This document shows, piece by piece, positions 25,377 through 34,605 of a DNA stretch of 58,687 nucleotides. Each line of letters begins with the position of its first letter. The stretch's first letter is position 1. Source of the stretch: Arthrobacter sp. B2a2-09 (lineage in GTDB: Bacteria > Actinomycetota > Actinomycetes > Actinomycetales > Micrococcaceae); contig NZ_JAMXIC010000029.1 in NCBI RefSeq assembly GCF_027587375.1, positions 1-58,687 on the forward strand, given 5' to 3'. Under the pieces are notes generated by a model, which saw only the letters and a program-made list of their open reading frames with translations, made no database searches and was not told the origin of the DNA. The position numbers and the translations under genes are program-made.

Positions 25377-26810
25377 ATGACAACCCAAGCCACCAGCACC
25401 GCAGGGCTCCCCCTTCGGCGAAAAGCAGCCCGAGTGCCTGTCCTCATCGCCACGCTCATCCTTTCGATCCTCAGTTACCAGCTCAACGCCAGCCTGTTCT
25501 CGGCGGCCCTGCCAGCGATGGCCGCACACTTCCAGGAATCCACCGAAAACGTTGCCAAAGTCCAGTCGCTGTTCTTCCTGACCGGCGCGGTCCTGGGCAT
25601 GGCATTTTCCCGATGGAGCGACTTCCTGGGACGCCGCCGCACCCTGCTGATCGTCCTCTCCCTGATGTTGTGCGGCACGGTCCTGTGCCTGCTGGCGCCG
25701 AACCTGACCGTTCTCCTCGTGGGCCGGGTCTTGCAAAGTGCAACGAGCGCCACGTTCACCATTTCCTTCCTGCTCTTGTCCGAGCGCTTCAGCAAGCGCC
25801 TCTTCGGCATTTCCGTCGGTGTCATTTCGGCGGTCAACGGCGGCATTGGCGGGCTCGACGGCTTCCTGGGCGGTTTCATCACCGACACCATCGGCTGGCA
25901 GTTCCTCTTTGTCTTGGTCCTCGGCGTGGGGGTGCTGGCGATCGTGTTGGTCGCCGTCGTGGTCCCGAAGAGACCCGCCCGGACACGTGAGGGACGCATG
26001 GACTGGTGGGGCGCGGGTACCTTGGGCACGTTCCTGGTCCTCTTGAGCAACCTGATCGGACAGGCTTCTACGTCCGGATGGGGCGATATCTGGACCCTTG
26101 GCTATCTCGCCGGCGCCGTGATTGCCGGGCTGGCGTTCGTCGCCGTGGAGCGGCGGGTTGCGCGTCCGCTGATCGCGCTCGAGCAATTGCGATCCCGCCA
26201 GGTATGGCCGGTTTTGGCGAGCACGGTGTTGACGCTTGCCGGCATCTTCTCGGCATTGAACTTCACCGTGATCCTCCTGAGCCAGGACGCAAAAGCCGGA
26301 TACGGACTGTCCGCCTCCATGTCAGCCCTCCTGTACCTGACGCCTACAGCGTTCGTGGGTGTGCTCACGGCGGTGTTCTCCGGCTGGTTCGCGCAGCGCA
26401 TCGGCTGGTTCAAGGCCCTGCGGATCAGCAGCGGGCTGATCGTCGTGGCAGCGGTTGCGGTCGCAATCTTTGCCGCCGACCGCTGGATGGTCTTCGCCCT
26501 GCTGATCATCATGGGAGTCCTGTATCTCGGTCAGTTCCAGAGCACCGTCAGCGGCATCGCCGTGCTGAATTCACCCAAATCGGCACCGGGTTCCGTGCCC
26601 GGCCTGAATGGAGCATGCTTTGGAATCGGAGCCAGTGTAGGAATCGCCGTCGTCGCACCCGCCGTCGCCGCCGGGACCATCGCCGGCTACCAAACTGCCC
26701 TATGGATCTCGGCGGGCTTCGCGCTCGCGGCCTTTGCTGCTTCCCTGATCCTCCGCCCTGTCGCTGCGAGCGCCGCGGCGGCCCCCGCCGCCGTCGCCTC
26801 CCATGCTTAA
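25377..26810 (+). CDS. MFS transporter
   Basis: A 477-residue membrane protein with 12-14 predicted helices. The A-motif-like loop is FSRWSDFLGRRRTLLI, and QSTVSGIAVLNSPKSAPG lies in the C-half. The N-terminus is cytoplasmic and basic. The ATG at 25377 follows AAGGAAGTTTGTCC. It is the first gene of an operon with nucleoside hydrolase, deaminase and ribokinase, so nucleoside or base transport is the likely role; by sequence alone it resembles DHA-type drug exporters. Confidence 0.88.
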   Translation: MTTQATSTAGLPLRRKAARVPVLIATLILSILSYQLNASLFSAALPAMAAHFQESTENVAKVQSLFFLTGAVLGMAFSRWSDFLGRRRTLLIVLSLMLCGTVLCLLAPNLTVLLVGRVLQSATSATFTISFLLLSERFSKRLFGISVGVISAVNGGIGGLDGFLGGFITDTIGWQFLFVLVLGVGVLAIVLVAVVVPKRPARTREGRMDWWGAGTLGTFLVLLSNLIGQASTSGWGDIWTLGYLAGAVIAGLAFVAVERRVARPLIALEQLRSRQVWPVLASTVLTLAGIFSALNFTVILLSQDAKAGYGLSASMSALLYLTPTAFVGVLTAVFSGWFAQRIGWFKALRISSGLIVVAAVAVAIFAADRWMVFALLIIMGVLYLGQFQSTVSGIAVLNSPKSAPGSVPGLNGACFGIGASVGIAVVAPAVAAGTIAGYQTALWISAGFALAAFAASLILRPVAASAAAAPAAVASHA

Positions 26811-26847
26811 GCCCGAACCCGAGTCACCAAACCTACGAAGGAGCACC

Positions 26848-27825
26848 ATGACCACCACCACGCCGCAGCCGTTCTACCTCGATTGCGATACCGGAATCGA
26901 CGATTCCCTGGCAATCGCCTATCTTCTGGCGAGCCCTGAGGTGGAGCTGGCCGGGATCGGAACCGTCAGCGGCAACGTCAGTGCCGCCGTCGGGGCCGTC
27001 AACACGTTGAACCTGCTCCACGCTGCCGGCAGGGCCGGGATCCCGGTTGCCGTGGGTGCCCACGATCCCCTCATGGGCACGTTCGACGGCGGAGCGCCGC
27101 ACGTTCACGGCGACAACGGCATCGGCGGGGTCACCCTGGAGGACTCCGGACTGACGTCCGAATCAGAGACTGCCGCAGAGATGCTGGTGCGGCTCGCCAA
27201 CGAGCGTCCGGGGGAATTGCGCGTCATCGCCGTCGGTCCGCTCACCAATCTGGCCCTCGCACTGCAGCTGGACCCGAAGCTCCCGGCGCTCGTCCGCGAT
27301 GTCACGATCATGGGCGGAGCCGCGTTTGTGCCGGGCAACATCAGCCCTGTCGCCGAGGCCAACATCTTCAATGACGCCGAGGCAGCGGCGGTAGTGATGG
27401 AGGCCGATTGGCCGGTCACCTTGGTTCCCTTGGACGTCACCATGAACCACCGCTTCGATGAGTCCCATCGTGCGGCCCTTGAGGCAGCCGGACACCCGGT
27501 GGCCAGTGCACTCTCCGGGATGCTCGTCCAGTACTTCGCCTTTTACAACACGATTTTCGGTGAGCATTGCGCCGCCCTCCACGATCCGCTGGCGGCGGCA
27601 ATCGCGGTGGGTGCCCTTGAGCTCGACGACGCTCCGTGCGTCGGAATTTCCGTGGACACGAGCACGGGTGAGGCTCACGGCAAGACCCGCTGTGAACTGC
27701 TCGACGGCGGAGCCGCCGGCGCGCGGGAAGTGCCGGAAAGGGCGTCCAGGGTTGTGCTGTCCGTCAAGGGCGACGCCGCCGCGCACCTTCTGGAGCGGAT
27801 CCTGTCCCTGCCGACGGCTGGCTGA
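26848..27825 (+). CDS. Nucleoside hydrolase (IUNH family)
   Basis: This 325-residue enzyme hydrolyses ribonucleosides to ribose and free base. The calcium-binding signature DCDTGIDDSLAI lies at residues 12-23; the IMGGA and NIFNDAEAAAVV motifs follow. The ATG at 26848 follows CGAAGGAGCACC; the in-frame upstream codons overlap the MFS gene end. The base preference (purine, pyrimidine or both) is not evident. With the downstream ribokinase it forms a direct route from nucleoside to ribose 5-phosphate. Confidence 0.93.
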   Translation: MTTTTPQPFYLDCDTGIDDSLAIAYLLASPEVELAGIGTVSGNVSAAVGAVNTLNLLHAAGRAGIPVAVGAHDPLMGTFDGGAPHVHGDNGIGGVTLEDSGLTSESETAAEMLVRLANERPGELRVIAVGPLTNLALALQLDPKLPALVRDVTIMGGAAFVPGNISPVAEANIFNDAEAAAVVMEADWPVTLVPLDVTMNHRFDESHRAALEAAGHPVASALSGMLVQYFAFYNTIFGEHCAALHDPLAAAIAVGALELDDAPCVGISVDTSTGEAHGKTRCELLDGGAAGAREVPERASRVVLSVKGDAAAHLLERILSLPTAG

Positions 27826-27836
27826 AAGGTTTTACG

Positions 27837-28346
27837 ATGAACACTTCCGACAACGCGGCTTCCCACGGCAGCGAGTTCAGCAAGGCCGACACGGAGTTTC
27901 TGAACCGCGCCATTTCCCTCGCGCGGGCAGCCCGCGATCGCGGCGACCACCCGTTCGGCGCACTCCTGTTGGCCCCGGACGGGACCATTGTGGAAGCCAT
28001 GAACACCGTCAACACCGAACACGATCCCACTGGGCACGCCGAAACCAATCTGGTCCGTCTGAGCGCCAAGAAGCTCGATGCCGTGGCATTGGCCGGAAGC
28101 ACCCTGTACACGAGCACCGAACCGTGTGCCATGTGCACGGGAGCAATCTACTGGGCGGGAATCGGACGCGTGGTCTATGCCTTGTCCGAGAAGGACCTTG
28201 CCTCGATCGTCACCGAGCAGTCAGGCGTGCCCACTCTTGACCTGCCGTGCCGCGAAGTCCTTGCCCACGGCGGCAGCAGAGTCACCGTGACGGGCCCCGT
28301 TCCGCTTCCCGAGGCAACAGAGGTCCACCTCGGCTTCTGGCACTAG
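27837..28346 (+). CDS. Zinc-dependent nucleobase/nucleoside deaminase
   Basis: A 169-residue cytidine/dCMP-deaminase-fold enzyme. The zinc site is GHAET (H67, E69) and PCAMC (C97, C100). Length and the IYWAGIGRVVYAL segment match the guanine deaminase/TadA-like branch. It lies 11 bp after the nucleoside hydrolase, so it most likely deaminates a base released by that enzyme (guanine, cytosine or adenine) rather than tRNA. ATG start behind GAAAGGTTTTACG. Confidence 0.88.
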   Translation: MNTSDNAASHGSEFSKADTEFLNRAISLARAARDRGDHPFGALLLAPDGTIVEAMNTVNTEHDPTGHAETNLVRLSAKKLDAVALAGSTLYTSTEPCAMCTGAIYWAGIGRVVYALSEKDLASIVTEQSGVPTLDLPCREVLAHGGSRVTVTGPVPLPEATEVHLGFWH

Positions 28347-28392
28347 ACCGGAAACCCAACACCGCAAACCAGCACCACCAGAAGGACAACTC

Positions 28393-29250
28393 ATGCCCAT
28401 CCCAAGCACGCTCACTGTTCTTGGCAGCCTCAACGTCGATCTCACGTGCCGCGTCCACCGCCTACCCTCCCCTGGTGAAACCATAGGCGGCGGCAACCTT
28501 AGCCGTCAGGCAGGCGGAAAGGGCGGCAACCAGGCCGCGGCTGCTGCGCGGCTGGCCGGGGCTGCCCGCATGGTGGGCGCCGTCGGCGCGGATCCGGATG
28601 GACGGCTTCTCACGGAGGCCCTGGACCGCGCCGGTGTTGATATTTCGGCAGTAGGGCAAGTTTCTTCGCCTACGGGCACCGCGTTGATCGTGATCGACAG
28701 CGACGGCGAAAACCAAATCGCCGTCGCGCCTGGAGCCAACGCCGTGGTTTCGCTGGAACGCGCCGATTTCTCCGACGGCGTGCCGGTACTCGCACAGCTG
28801 GAGATCGCGGTCGACACCGTGCTGGAAGCCGCACGCCGCACCACCGGGTTCTTCGCCCTCAATGCGGCCCCGGCCCAGGCACTGCCGGCAGAGCTTTTGG
28901 AACGGTGCGACCTGGTCATCGTCAACGAGTCCGAGTATGAGCTCATCCCCGAGCTTCGGAACGCCAAACGCGTGGCCGTTACCTACGGTGCAGGAGGGGC
29001 GTCGATGTACGCGCAAGGAATCAAAATCGCCCATGCGCCCGCGACGAAGACGAGCGTCGTCAACAGCGTGGGCGCCGGCGACGCCTTCTGTGCGGCACTG
29101 GTGCTGGCCCTCGTTTCGGGCCTGGATGAGGAAAGCAGCCTCGCGGCGGCCTGCGCGGTGGGGGCCGCCGCCGTCGCGAGCGAGCTTTCCCAACCGGAGT
29201 TCGAGCGGCTGGAACACTACGTGGGCAGGCGTTCGGTCCGGAGCGCCTAG
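28393..29250 (+). CDS. rbsK: Ribokinase (PfkB family)
   Basis: This 285-residue kinase phosphorylates ribose released by the nucleoside hydrolase. The PfkB N-terminal motif is GGKGGNQAAAAARL (41-54), the NESE motif lies at 178-181, and GAGDAF (227-232) has the catalytic base D230. The ATG at 28393 follows AGAAGGACAACTC. It is the last gene of the operon. Another pentose substrate cannot be excluded, but operon context favours ribose. Confidence 0.9.
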   Translation: MPIPSTLTVLGSLNVDLTCRVHRLPSPGETIGGGNLSRQAGGKGGNQAAAAARLAGAARMVGAVGADPDGRLLTEALDRAGVDISAVGQVSSPTGTALIVIDSDGENQIAVAPGANAVVSLERADFSDGVPVLAQLEIAVDTVLEAARRTTGFFALNAAPAQALPAELLERCDLVIVNESEYELIPELRNAKRVAVTYGAGGASMYAQGIKIAHAPATKTSVVNSVGAGDAFCAALVLALVSGLDEESSLAAACAVGAAAVASELSQPEFERLEHYVGRRSVRSA

Positions 29251-29257
29251 CCTTCAC

Positions 29258-29297
29258 TCCTGTGCCGCGGAGACCCGAAAGTTCCCGCGGCGCAGGA
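29258..29297. terminator. Bidirectional terminator between ribokinase and amidohydrolase
   Basis: TCCTGTGCCGCGG (29258-29270) pairs with CCGCGGCGCAGGA (29285-29297) with one G-T pair and a 14-nt loop. It lies in the 49-bp gap between convergent genes and ends just before the amidohydrolase stop. Confidence 0.7.
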
Positions 29298-29299
29298 AG

Positions 29300-30904
29300 C
29301 TAGCGCGTCGGAACACCGTCAAGTAGTGTCGTGAGCACGCGTGTTCGCGCCAAATCCTCCGGCGCGAGGGCAAGGGGATCGCGCTCGAAGACGGTGAGGT
29401 CCGCGCGTTTGCCGACCGAAATCGAACCCGAGTCAGCTCCCAGCCCTGCCGCTGCCGCAGCGTGGCTCGTATATCCTTCCAGGGCCATGAGCGGGGTGAG
29501 CGCCTGGTCAGCTTGCACGGGTTTCGTTTCCGGGTGTTCAACCGGCCTGCGCAGGATGGAGTCCGCCATCATGGCGCGGGGGTCATAGGGGGTAATCGGC
29601 CAGTCGGATCCTAGTGCCACCGTCACTCCGGCCTCACGGAGATCACGGCAACGCCAGCCCCTGGACGCCCGTTCTTCGCCAAGCCGCACCGACCAGTTGT
29701 CGCTGCGGTCAGCGCGTGTGTGGTGGGTGCCGTGGACAGGCTGCATGCTCGCCGCCACACCGAGTTCGGCGAAGCGTTCGACGACGTCGTCCGGGATGGT
29801 CTCGATGTGCTCGATCCGGTGCGCAGCCCGGTACCGGTCTTCGCCGGCGGCGGCGAGCGCATCGAGCACGTAGCGAACTCCTTGGTCTCCGATGGCGTGC
29901 GTGGCGGTGGGGATTCCGCGCTCCACGAAGAATCTCAAGGCCTTTTGAAAGTCCTCCGGGTCGGTCCATACCGATTCATTGTTTTCTCCGTAGATGTCGG
30001 GCTGTTCCAACCACGCCGAGCCGTTGTCGATGGTTCCGTCGATGAAGAACTTGACTCCTTCTACCTTCCAGCGCCGGCCGCCCGTGCCTTGCAGGGCCGC
30101 AATCTCCTCCAGTTCAGTCTGGGACACCCCGGCATTGACCATGGGCGAGAAGCGGAGGCGCACGGGCAGCTCGCCTTGCGCTTCCAGCCGGGTGGCCAGT
30201 TCGGCCGAACCTTCGACGAAGTCCATGACGTGGGTTGAAGCGATCCCGACGTCGGCCATCCCGCGCAACAGCGTCCCGAGCCGTTCCGCCCGAAGTTCGA
30301 AGCCCTCCTGAGGAATGGCCTTCGTCACAAGGTCCAGGGCACTGAACTCCACAATGTAGCCGGTCGGTTCGCCGTCGTCGTCGACGGCGATCCATGACTC
30401 GTCGGGAAACTCCACCGCACCGGTGATCCCGGCGGCCGCGAGCGCAGCGGAGTTGATGATCGCGGAGTGGCCGTCACGCATCCGAAGGAACATAGGCACC
30501 CCGCCAGTCGCGTCGTCGAAGACCTTGCCGGTGAAGCCTGTCTCGGTGAAGAGGTTGGGGTCCAGGCCCCAGGCGATGACCCACTCGCCTGCGTGCGCTG
30601 CTTGGGCGGCCTCGCCGATGATCCTCTTGACTTCGCCGAGCGGCCCGAGGTCCGTCAACTGCACGCCCCGCGCGAACTCGAGGCCGTACACCACGTGCGT
30701 GTGGCTATCGTTCAGGCCCGGCACGATGGTGGCATCTCCGTAGTCCAGAGTGGCGGTTCCCGGTCCCCGGTACGCCTCAATCTCCGCGGTGCTGCCGACG
30801 GCGACGAAACGTCCCTCTTTGATGGCAATCGCTGTTGCGCCTTCCGTCTGCGGGTCAAGTGTGTGGATGCGGCCGGCGAGGATGATCGTTTCGGCTGCTG
30901 TCAT
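29300..30904 (-). CDS. Amidohydrolase family 3 (YtcJ-like)
   Basis: A 534-residue metal-dependent hydrolase. The HTH metal motif is NDSHTHVVYG (His-x-His), the second barrel has ATHAIGDQGVRYVLDAL, HRIEHIE supplies further ligands, and the catalytic Asp is in ALGSDWPITPYDP. The substrate is usually an N-acylated or amide compound; none is evident. The ATG at 30904 follows CAAGGAGAATGCC. It lies 40 bp after the symporter gene on the same strand, so the symporter probably brings in its substrate. Confidence 0.88.
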   Translation of the reverse strand: MTAAETIILAGRIHTLDPQTEGATAIAIKEGRFVAVGSTAEIEAYRGPGTATLDYGDATIVPGLNDSHTHVVYGLEFARGVQLTDLGPLGEVKRIIGEAAQAAHAGEWVIAWGLDPNLFTETGFTGKVFDDATGGVPMFLRMRDGHSAIINSAALAAAGITGAVEFPDESWIAVDDDGEPTGYIVEFSALDLVTKAIPQEGFELRAERLGTLLRGMADVGIASTHVMDFVEGSAELATRLEAQGELPVRLRFSPMVNAGVSQTELEEIAALQGTGGRRWKVEGVKFFIDGTIDNGSAWLEQPDIYGENNESVWTDPEDFQKALRFFVERGIPTATHAIGDQGVRYVLDALAAAGEDRYRAAHRIEHIETIPDDVVERFAELGVAASMQPVHGTHHTRADRSDNWSVRLGEERASRGWRCRDLREAGVTVALGSDWPITPYDPRAMMADSILRRPVEHPETKPVQADQALTPLMALEGYTSHAAAAAGLGADSGSISVGKRADLTVFERDPLALAPEDLARTRVLTTLLDGVPTR

Positions 30905-30944
30905 GGCATTCTCCTTGGTATTCCTGTTGTTGGCGTGCACATGC

Positions 30945-32441
30945 CTAGCGGCTGATCGTGACGGTTTCCCGTTTCAAATCCGCGAAGAGGGAGTCGACGC
31001 GTTCCTGTTCAGCCTGTGTGGCGGGCTTGGCCAGGGAGACCGCCAGGTAGACGGTGAGGTTGACGATCAGCCCGGCGACACCAGAGGTCAGTCCGCCCAG
31101 CCAGGGAATGGACAACGGGCTTGGATAGATGAGTTCGAGCACGGCGGCGACCAGGATTCCGGAGACCATGGCCGCATTGGCCGCAGCGGCGGTCCCGCGG
31201 CGCCAGAAGATGCCCAGCAAGAGGGTGGGCGCGAGCTGGCAGATTGCCTGGTAGGACACGAAGGCGATCACCACCAGCCCGGAGACTTGGTTCGCTGTTG
31301 CGAGCGCTACCGCTGCGGAGACAACCGTGACCGCGGCGACGGCGATCTTGGCGCCTTTGGAGGATTCAATTCGTTCCTCGCCCCGTGCCCCGACCACGTC
31401 GTTGGCGATCTGGGTGCCGAGCGCCTGGAGGTTGGCACCCACATTGCCCATGGTGGCTGCGACAACGCATATCCCTGCCACGGCAACAAGGCCTACGCCG
31501 CCGATTCCGGCCATGATGAACCACACCGTGTCCGGGGCATCGGATACCCCCGGGACACTCGAGGCGAGCAGCGACATGGTGGTGAGCGCTGCCGAGAAGA
31601 TGAACAGCAGCGGCGCGGCCTGCAAAGCGGACTTCTGGACCGTGCGCGGAGACCGGACGCTGAACATTCGGACGAACAGGTCCGGCCAGCACCAGGCACC
31701 CATCATTCCGGTGAAGATCAGGGAGAACAAGTAGAGCGGTCCGGCGGGGCTGTCCGGGCCTGGCAACTGGAGCAGTTGGGGTGCGACCGCTCCGAAGCCG
31801 TGGCCGTTGGCGAAGAGCCAGACGAGCAGGCCCAGGATCACCAGGAATCCGATGCCGTAAGCGAAGAGGCCCTGGACCATGTCGCTGATGATGATTCCGC
31901 GGGTGCCGAGCTTGACGGTCCAGATCTGGCGGGCGGCAATGAAGAGGACGCCGATCATCACCGCCAAGTATGGCGAGACTTGGCCGAAGGAAAGCGTGGA
32001 GAAGACAAGACCTAGCGATTGCATGCCGAGGACCACCCAGGGCACGGAGGCCAGGACGCCGATGATCGCCGCGATGATGCGCACGGAACGGGAGTTGTAG
32101 CGCAGCCCCAGGAGGTCCGCCTGCGTACGGAGGTCATGGATGCGGCCCCACTTGTTCACTGGTGTGCCGAGGAAGAACATCAGCACCACGCTGAGCAGCG
32201 AATAGGAGAGCGAGTACATACCCATGACGCCCGCACTGGCGGTCAGTCCGGCGAAGGCGATGAACACCGTGCCGGCGAGCCAGGTATTGAGGAAGGACAT
32301 CGTTCCGAACCAGGAGTTGAAGGAGCGTCCGCCGGTGGCGTAGTCGCTCATAGAGGAGTCCCCGCGCCGGCCACGGCTCATGACGAACACCACGAGCGCG
32401 GTGAAGAGGAGGATGGCGCCGTAGCCGATCGCCATGTTCAT
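30945..32441 (-). CDS. Sodium:solute symporter (SSS family)
   Basis: A 498-residue membrane protein with about 13 predicted helices. The early DYATGGRSFNSWFGTMSFL and the FVSYQAICQLAPTLLLGIF segment are typical of SSS transporters. The ATG at 32441 follows GGGGAGGAAGCGAA and overlaps the TGA of the upstream small membrane protein (ATGA). It is transcribed with the amidohydrolase, opposite to a LacI regulator. Confidence 0.9.
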   Translation of the reverse strand: MNMAIGYGAILLFTALVVFVMSRGRRGDSSMSDYATGGRSFNSWFGTMSFLNTWLAGTVFIAFAGLTASAGVMGMYSLSYSLLSVVLMFFLGTPVNKWGRIHDLRTQADLLGLRYNSRSVRIIAAIIGVLASVPWVVLGMQSLGLVFSTLSFGQVSPYLAVMIGVLFIAARQIWTVKLGTRGIIISDMVQGLFAYGIGFLVILGLLVWLFANGHGFGAVAPQLLQLPGPDSPAGPLYLFSLIFTGMMGAWCWPDLFVRMFSVRSPRTVQKSALQAAPLLFIFSAALTTMSLLASSVPGVSDAPDTVWFIMAGIGGVGLVAVAGICVVAATMGNVGANLQALGTQIANDVVGARGEERIESSKGAKIAVAAVTVVSAAVALATANQVSGLVVIAFVSYQAICQLAPTLLLGIFWRRGTAAAANAAMVSGILVAAVLELIYPSPLSIPWLGGLTSGVAGLIVNLTVYLAVSLAKPATQAEQERVDSLFADLKRETVTISR

Positions 32442-32653
32442 TTCGCTTCCTCCCCTTCGTTGCCGCTGGCCTTCCACAGTGCGAAGAGGGACAGGGTCAC
32501 CAGCGCATTGGCCACCAGGAAGTACCAGACGGAGGACTGTCCGTTGCTGAACAGCCAGTGCACGGGCGGAGCGAGCAGGAGCAGGAGATCGATCACGAAG
32601 ATCGTCCTGCGGACTTCACTTCGGCGGTCCGAAGTGAGGGCGGGTGTGGACAT
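32438..32653 (-). CDS. Small membrane partner of the SSS symporter
   Basis: A 71-residue protein with two predicted membrane helices (VIDLLLLLAPPVHWLF and VWYFLVANALVTLSLFALW). Small proteins of this kind precede SSS genes in many bacteria (compare the DUF485-type or YhdT-type partners) and are coupled to them, here by an ATGA overlap. Start at ATG 32653 (GGAAGCCC); an in-frame ATG at 32680 is less well placed. Confidence 0.75.
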   Translation of the reverse strand: MSTPALTSDRRSEVRRTIFVIDLLLLLAPPVHWLFSNGQSSVWYFLVANALVTLSLFALWKASGNEGEEAK

Positions 32654-32716
32654 TGGGCTTCCATTCTTCCGGGACATCATTGGCCGAATACGGAGATTTT
32701 CAAGAGCGGGGATGAC

Positions 32717-32736
32717 TTGCGGGAACGTTCCCGCAA
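32717..32736. promoter_or_regulatory. Perfect 20-bp palindrome, LacI-type operator
   Basis: TTGCGGGAAC and GTTCCCGCAA form an exact inverted repeat with the central CG typical of LacI-family sites. It lies between the symporter operon (minus) and the LacI gene (plus), 64 bp before the latter and 63 bp before the small membrane protein start. Confidence 0.82.
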
Positions 32737-32800
32737 ATAAATTCTGGAACGGGTATCGCCCAATGTCAAGAGGTAGGTCCCGTCGGCCTAGGATGAGGAC

Positions 32801-33787
32801 ATGGCAAGAAGCAGAGCAACGATTGTGGACATTGCGCGCGAACTTGGCCTTTCGAAAACCACCGTCTCAAGCGCCTTGGGCGGCACTGGCCGGATCTCAG
32901 ACCAGAAGCGTGAGCTGATCCGCGAAACGGCCAACCGCCTCGGCTACGTCACCAACCGCGCAGCCAGGAGCCTCAGGGTCAATCGCATCGGCACGATCGG
33001 CCTCTACATCCCGCCCGTGGCCCGTAGCCTGGCCTTCTACATGGATTTCGCCTTCGGAGTCACGGAAGGCGCTGCCGCCGCGGACTACGACGTCACTCTT
33101 TTTGCCCGCGAACTTACCCCTCAACGGGCCTTCCAGGTGGACGGCGTCATCGCCATCGATCCCTCGCCGGGAGAGCCACTCGTGGCAGCCCTGCTCGCTG
33201 ACGGCATCCCTGTAGTATCGGTCGGCCGATACACCGGCCCGGGCGAGGATCGGATACTCGGCACACTCGAGGCGCACCACGTGGAACTGCAGACAGCCAT
33301 CCTGGACCACCTACTGTCCCGCGGACGACGACGCCCTGCCCTTATTGCCGTCGACGACGCCATCTCCTCCTCCTGGGCAGTCGACACCCGGAACACCTAT
33401 CTGGATTGGACCCGTCGCAATCGCATCGAGCCTAGGGTGTATGAGGTCGAGGCGAACGCAAGTCCACGCGAACTGGTCGCCGCCATCACGGACGCGGTCG
33501 ACAACGGCGGAGCAGACGCCCTTGTCTGCGGCGCCCAAGGACATGCCGCCCAGTGCCAAATCGTGCTCGAAGGCAGGGGCCTCACGCTCGGCAAGGACCT
33601 CGACGTCGCATCCTTCGCGGGAGCGGCCTCCCTGGAGACAGGCAATCCACTCATCAGTTCAATCGACCTCGCACCCCGCGACTACGGCACGGCAGCAACG
33701 GAACTGCTCGACGCCGTCATCGGCGAGCCCAACGCTGCCGCGGTGCACCGCTGGTTCGAGGGCGCAAGCGTGCAACTGGCCGAGTGA
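32801..33787 (+). CDS. LacI-family transcriptional regulator
   Basis: 328 residues. The N-terminal HTH reads TIVDIARELGLSKTTVSSALGGTGRIS, followed by the hinge region RLGYVTNRAARSLR; the rest is a sugar-binding-protein-like core. The ATG at 32801 has no strong ribosome site. It diverges from the symporter-amidohydrolase operon, with the 20-bp palindrome between, so it likely controls that operon and itself. Its ligand is unknown. Confidence 0.9.
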   Translation: MARSRATIVDIARELGLSKTTVSSALGGTGRISDQKRELIRETANRLGYVTNRAARSLRVNRIGTIGLYIPPVARSLAFYMDFAFGVTEGAAAADYDVTLFARELTPQRAFQVDGVIAIDPSPGEPLVAALLADGIPVVSVGRYTGPGEDRILGTLEAHHVELQTAILDHLLSRGRRRPALIAVDDAISSSWAVDTRNTYLDWTRRNRIEPRVYEVEANASPRELVAAITDAVDNGGADALVCGAQGHAAQCQIVLEGRGLTLGKDLDVASFAGAASLETGNPLISSIDLAPRDYGTAATELLDAVIGEPNAAAVHRWFEGASVQLAE

Positions 33788-33805
33788 AGCTTTGGGGACG
33801 GAAGG

Positions 33806-34456
33806 CTAAATCGGCCCAAAGTGCTGGGCACCGCCCGGTAACAGCGAACCGCGGGCCGCACCTACCATGCCTTCCACTGCGCGGGCCAGGTGCGTACCGC
33901 GGTCGCTGACGCCGTCCCAGCGGACCAGCGCCTGGGCATTCAGGCCGTCCACCATGCCCAGGATCTGCCAGGCAACGGACGGAGCGTCGAACGTCTCGAA
34001 CTCACCAGCCGCGATGCCCGTTTCAACGACACGCTGCACCACCGCCTGCCATGCATCCATCTGCTCACGGACGCAGGCTGCGAGCGCCTCGTTCCGGCGC
34101 CCCAGGGTCCACGCCTCCACCCAGACGGCAGTGACATCGAGACGGCTGCCGTCCATGAGCGTCTCGAGGAGCATCCCGAGTTGTTCCAAGGGAGTCGGCA
34201 GCCGATCCAGAAGGCCCGAGACTTCCTCGGTCTCCGCCGCCACAATGGTGGCAAAGATGCCCGCGACCAGCGCGTCAACATTGGGCTGGTAATGCGCAAC
34301 GAGGCCCGACGCCACCCCCACCCGCCCTGCGACATTGCGCAGCGTAATGGCGGAAAGACCCTGCTCAAGGGCTATTTCCTTGGCGGCCTCGGTGATCTCG
34401 GCCGCACGTTCGGACGGCGTCTTCCGCGCAGCGCGTTTCTGTATGGTGCTTGACAT
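33806..34456 (-). CDS. TetR-family regulator (BetI-like)
   Basis: 216 residues. The HTH reads AITLRNVAGRVGVASGLVAHYQPNVDALV, similar to BetI/PuuR-context TetR regulators. I chose the ATG at 34456; no Shine-Dalgarno site precedes it, and the upstream frame to 34681 runs over the divergent gene. It is divergent to the agmatine deiminase-amidase operon, with a palindrome in the gap, so it likely controls polyamine-type breakdown. Confidence 0.85.
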   Translation of the reverse strand: MSSTIQKRAARKTPSERAAEITEAAKEIALEQGLSAITLRNVAGRVGVASGLVAHYQPNVDALVAGIFATIVAAETEEVSGLLDRLPTPLEQLGMLLETLMDGSRLDVTAVWVEAWTLGRRNEALAACVREQMDAWQAVVQRVVETGIAAGEFETFDAPSVAWQILGMVDGLNAQALVRWDGVSDRGTHLARAVEGMVGAARGSLLPGGAQHFGPI

Positions 34457-34487
34457 CACACAACAGTCTAAAGTAGTTTTCTTCCTA

Positions 34488-34503
34488 TTGATCATGCGAT
34501 CAA
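34488..34503. promoter_or_regulatory. Palindrome between TetR and agmatine deiminase genes
   Basis: TTGATC ATGC GATCAA is a perfect 6-4-6 inverted repeat, 32 bp before the TetR start and about 100 bp before the agmatine deiminase start. Its size fits a TetR dimer. Confidence 0.6.
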
Positions 34504-34605
34504 CAAGCAATTTGAGACACGCCGAATCGCAAACACTCAGCCACACCCAAGGCAAGGACGCCCTGGGTCCCGCGGCTACCACCTCAAAACACGGAGGAGA
34601 CTTCC

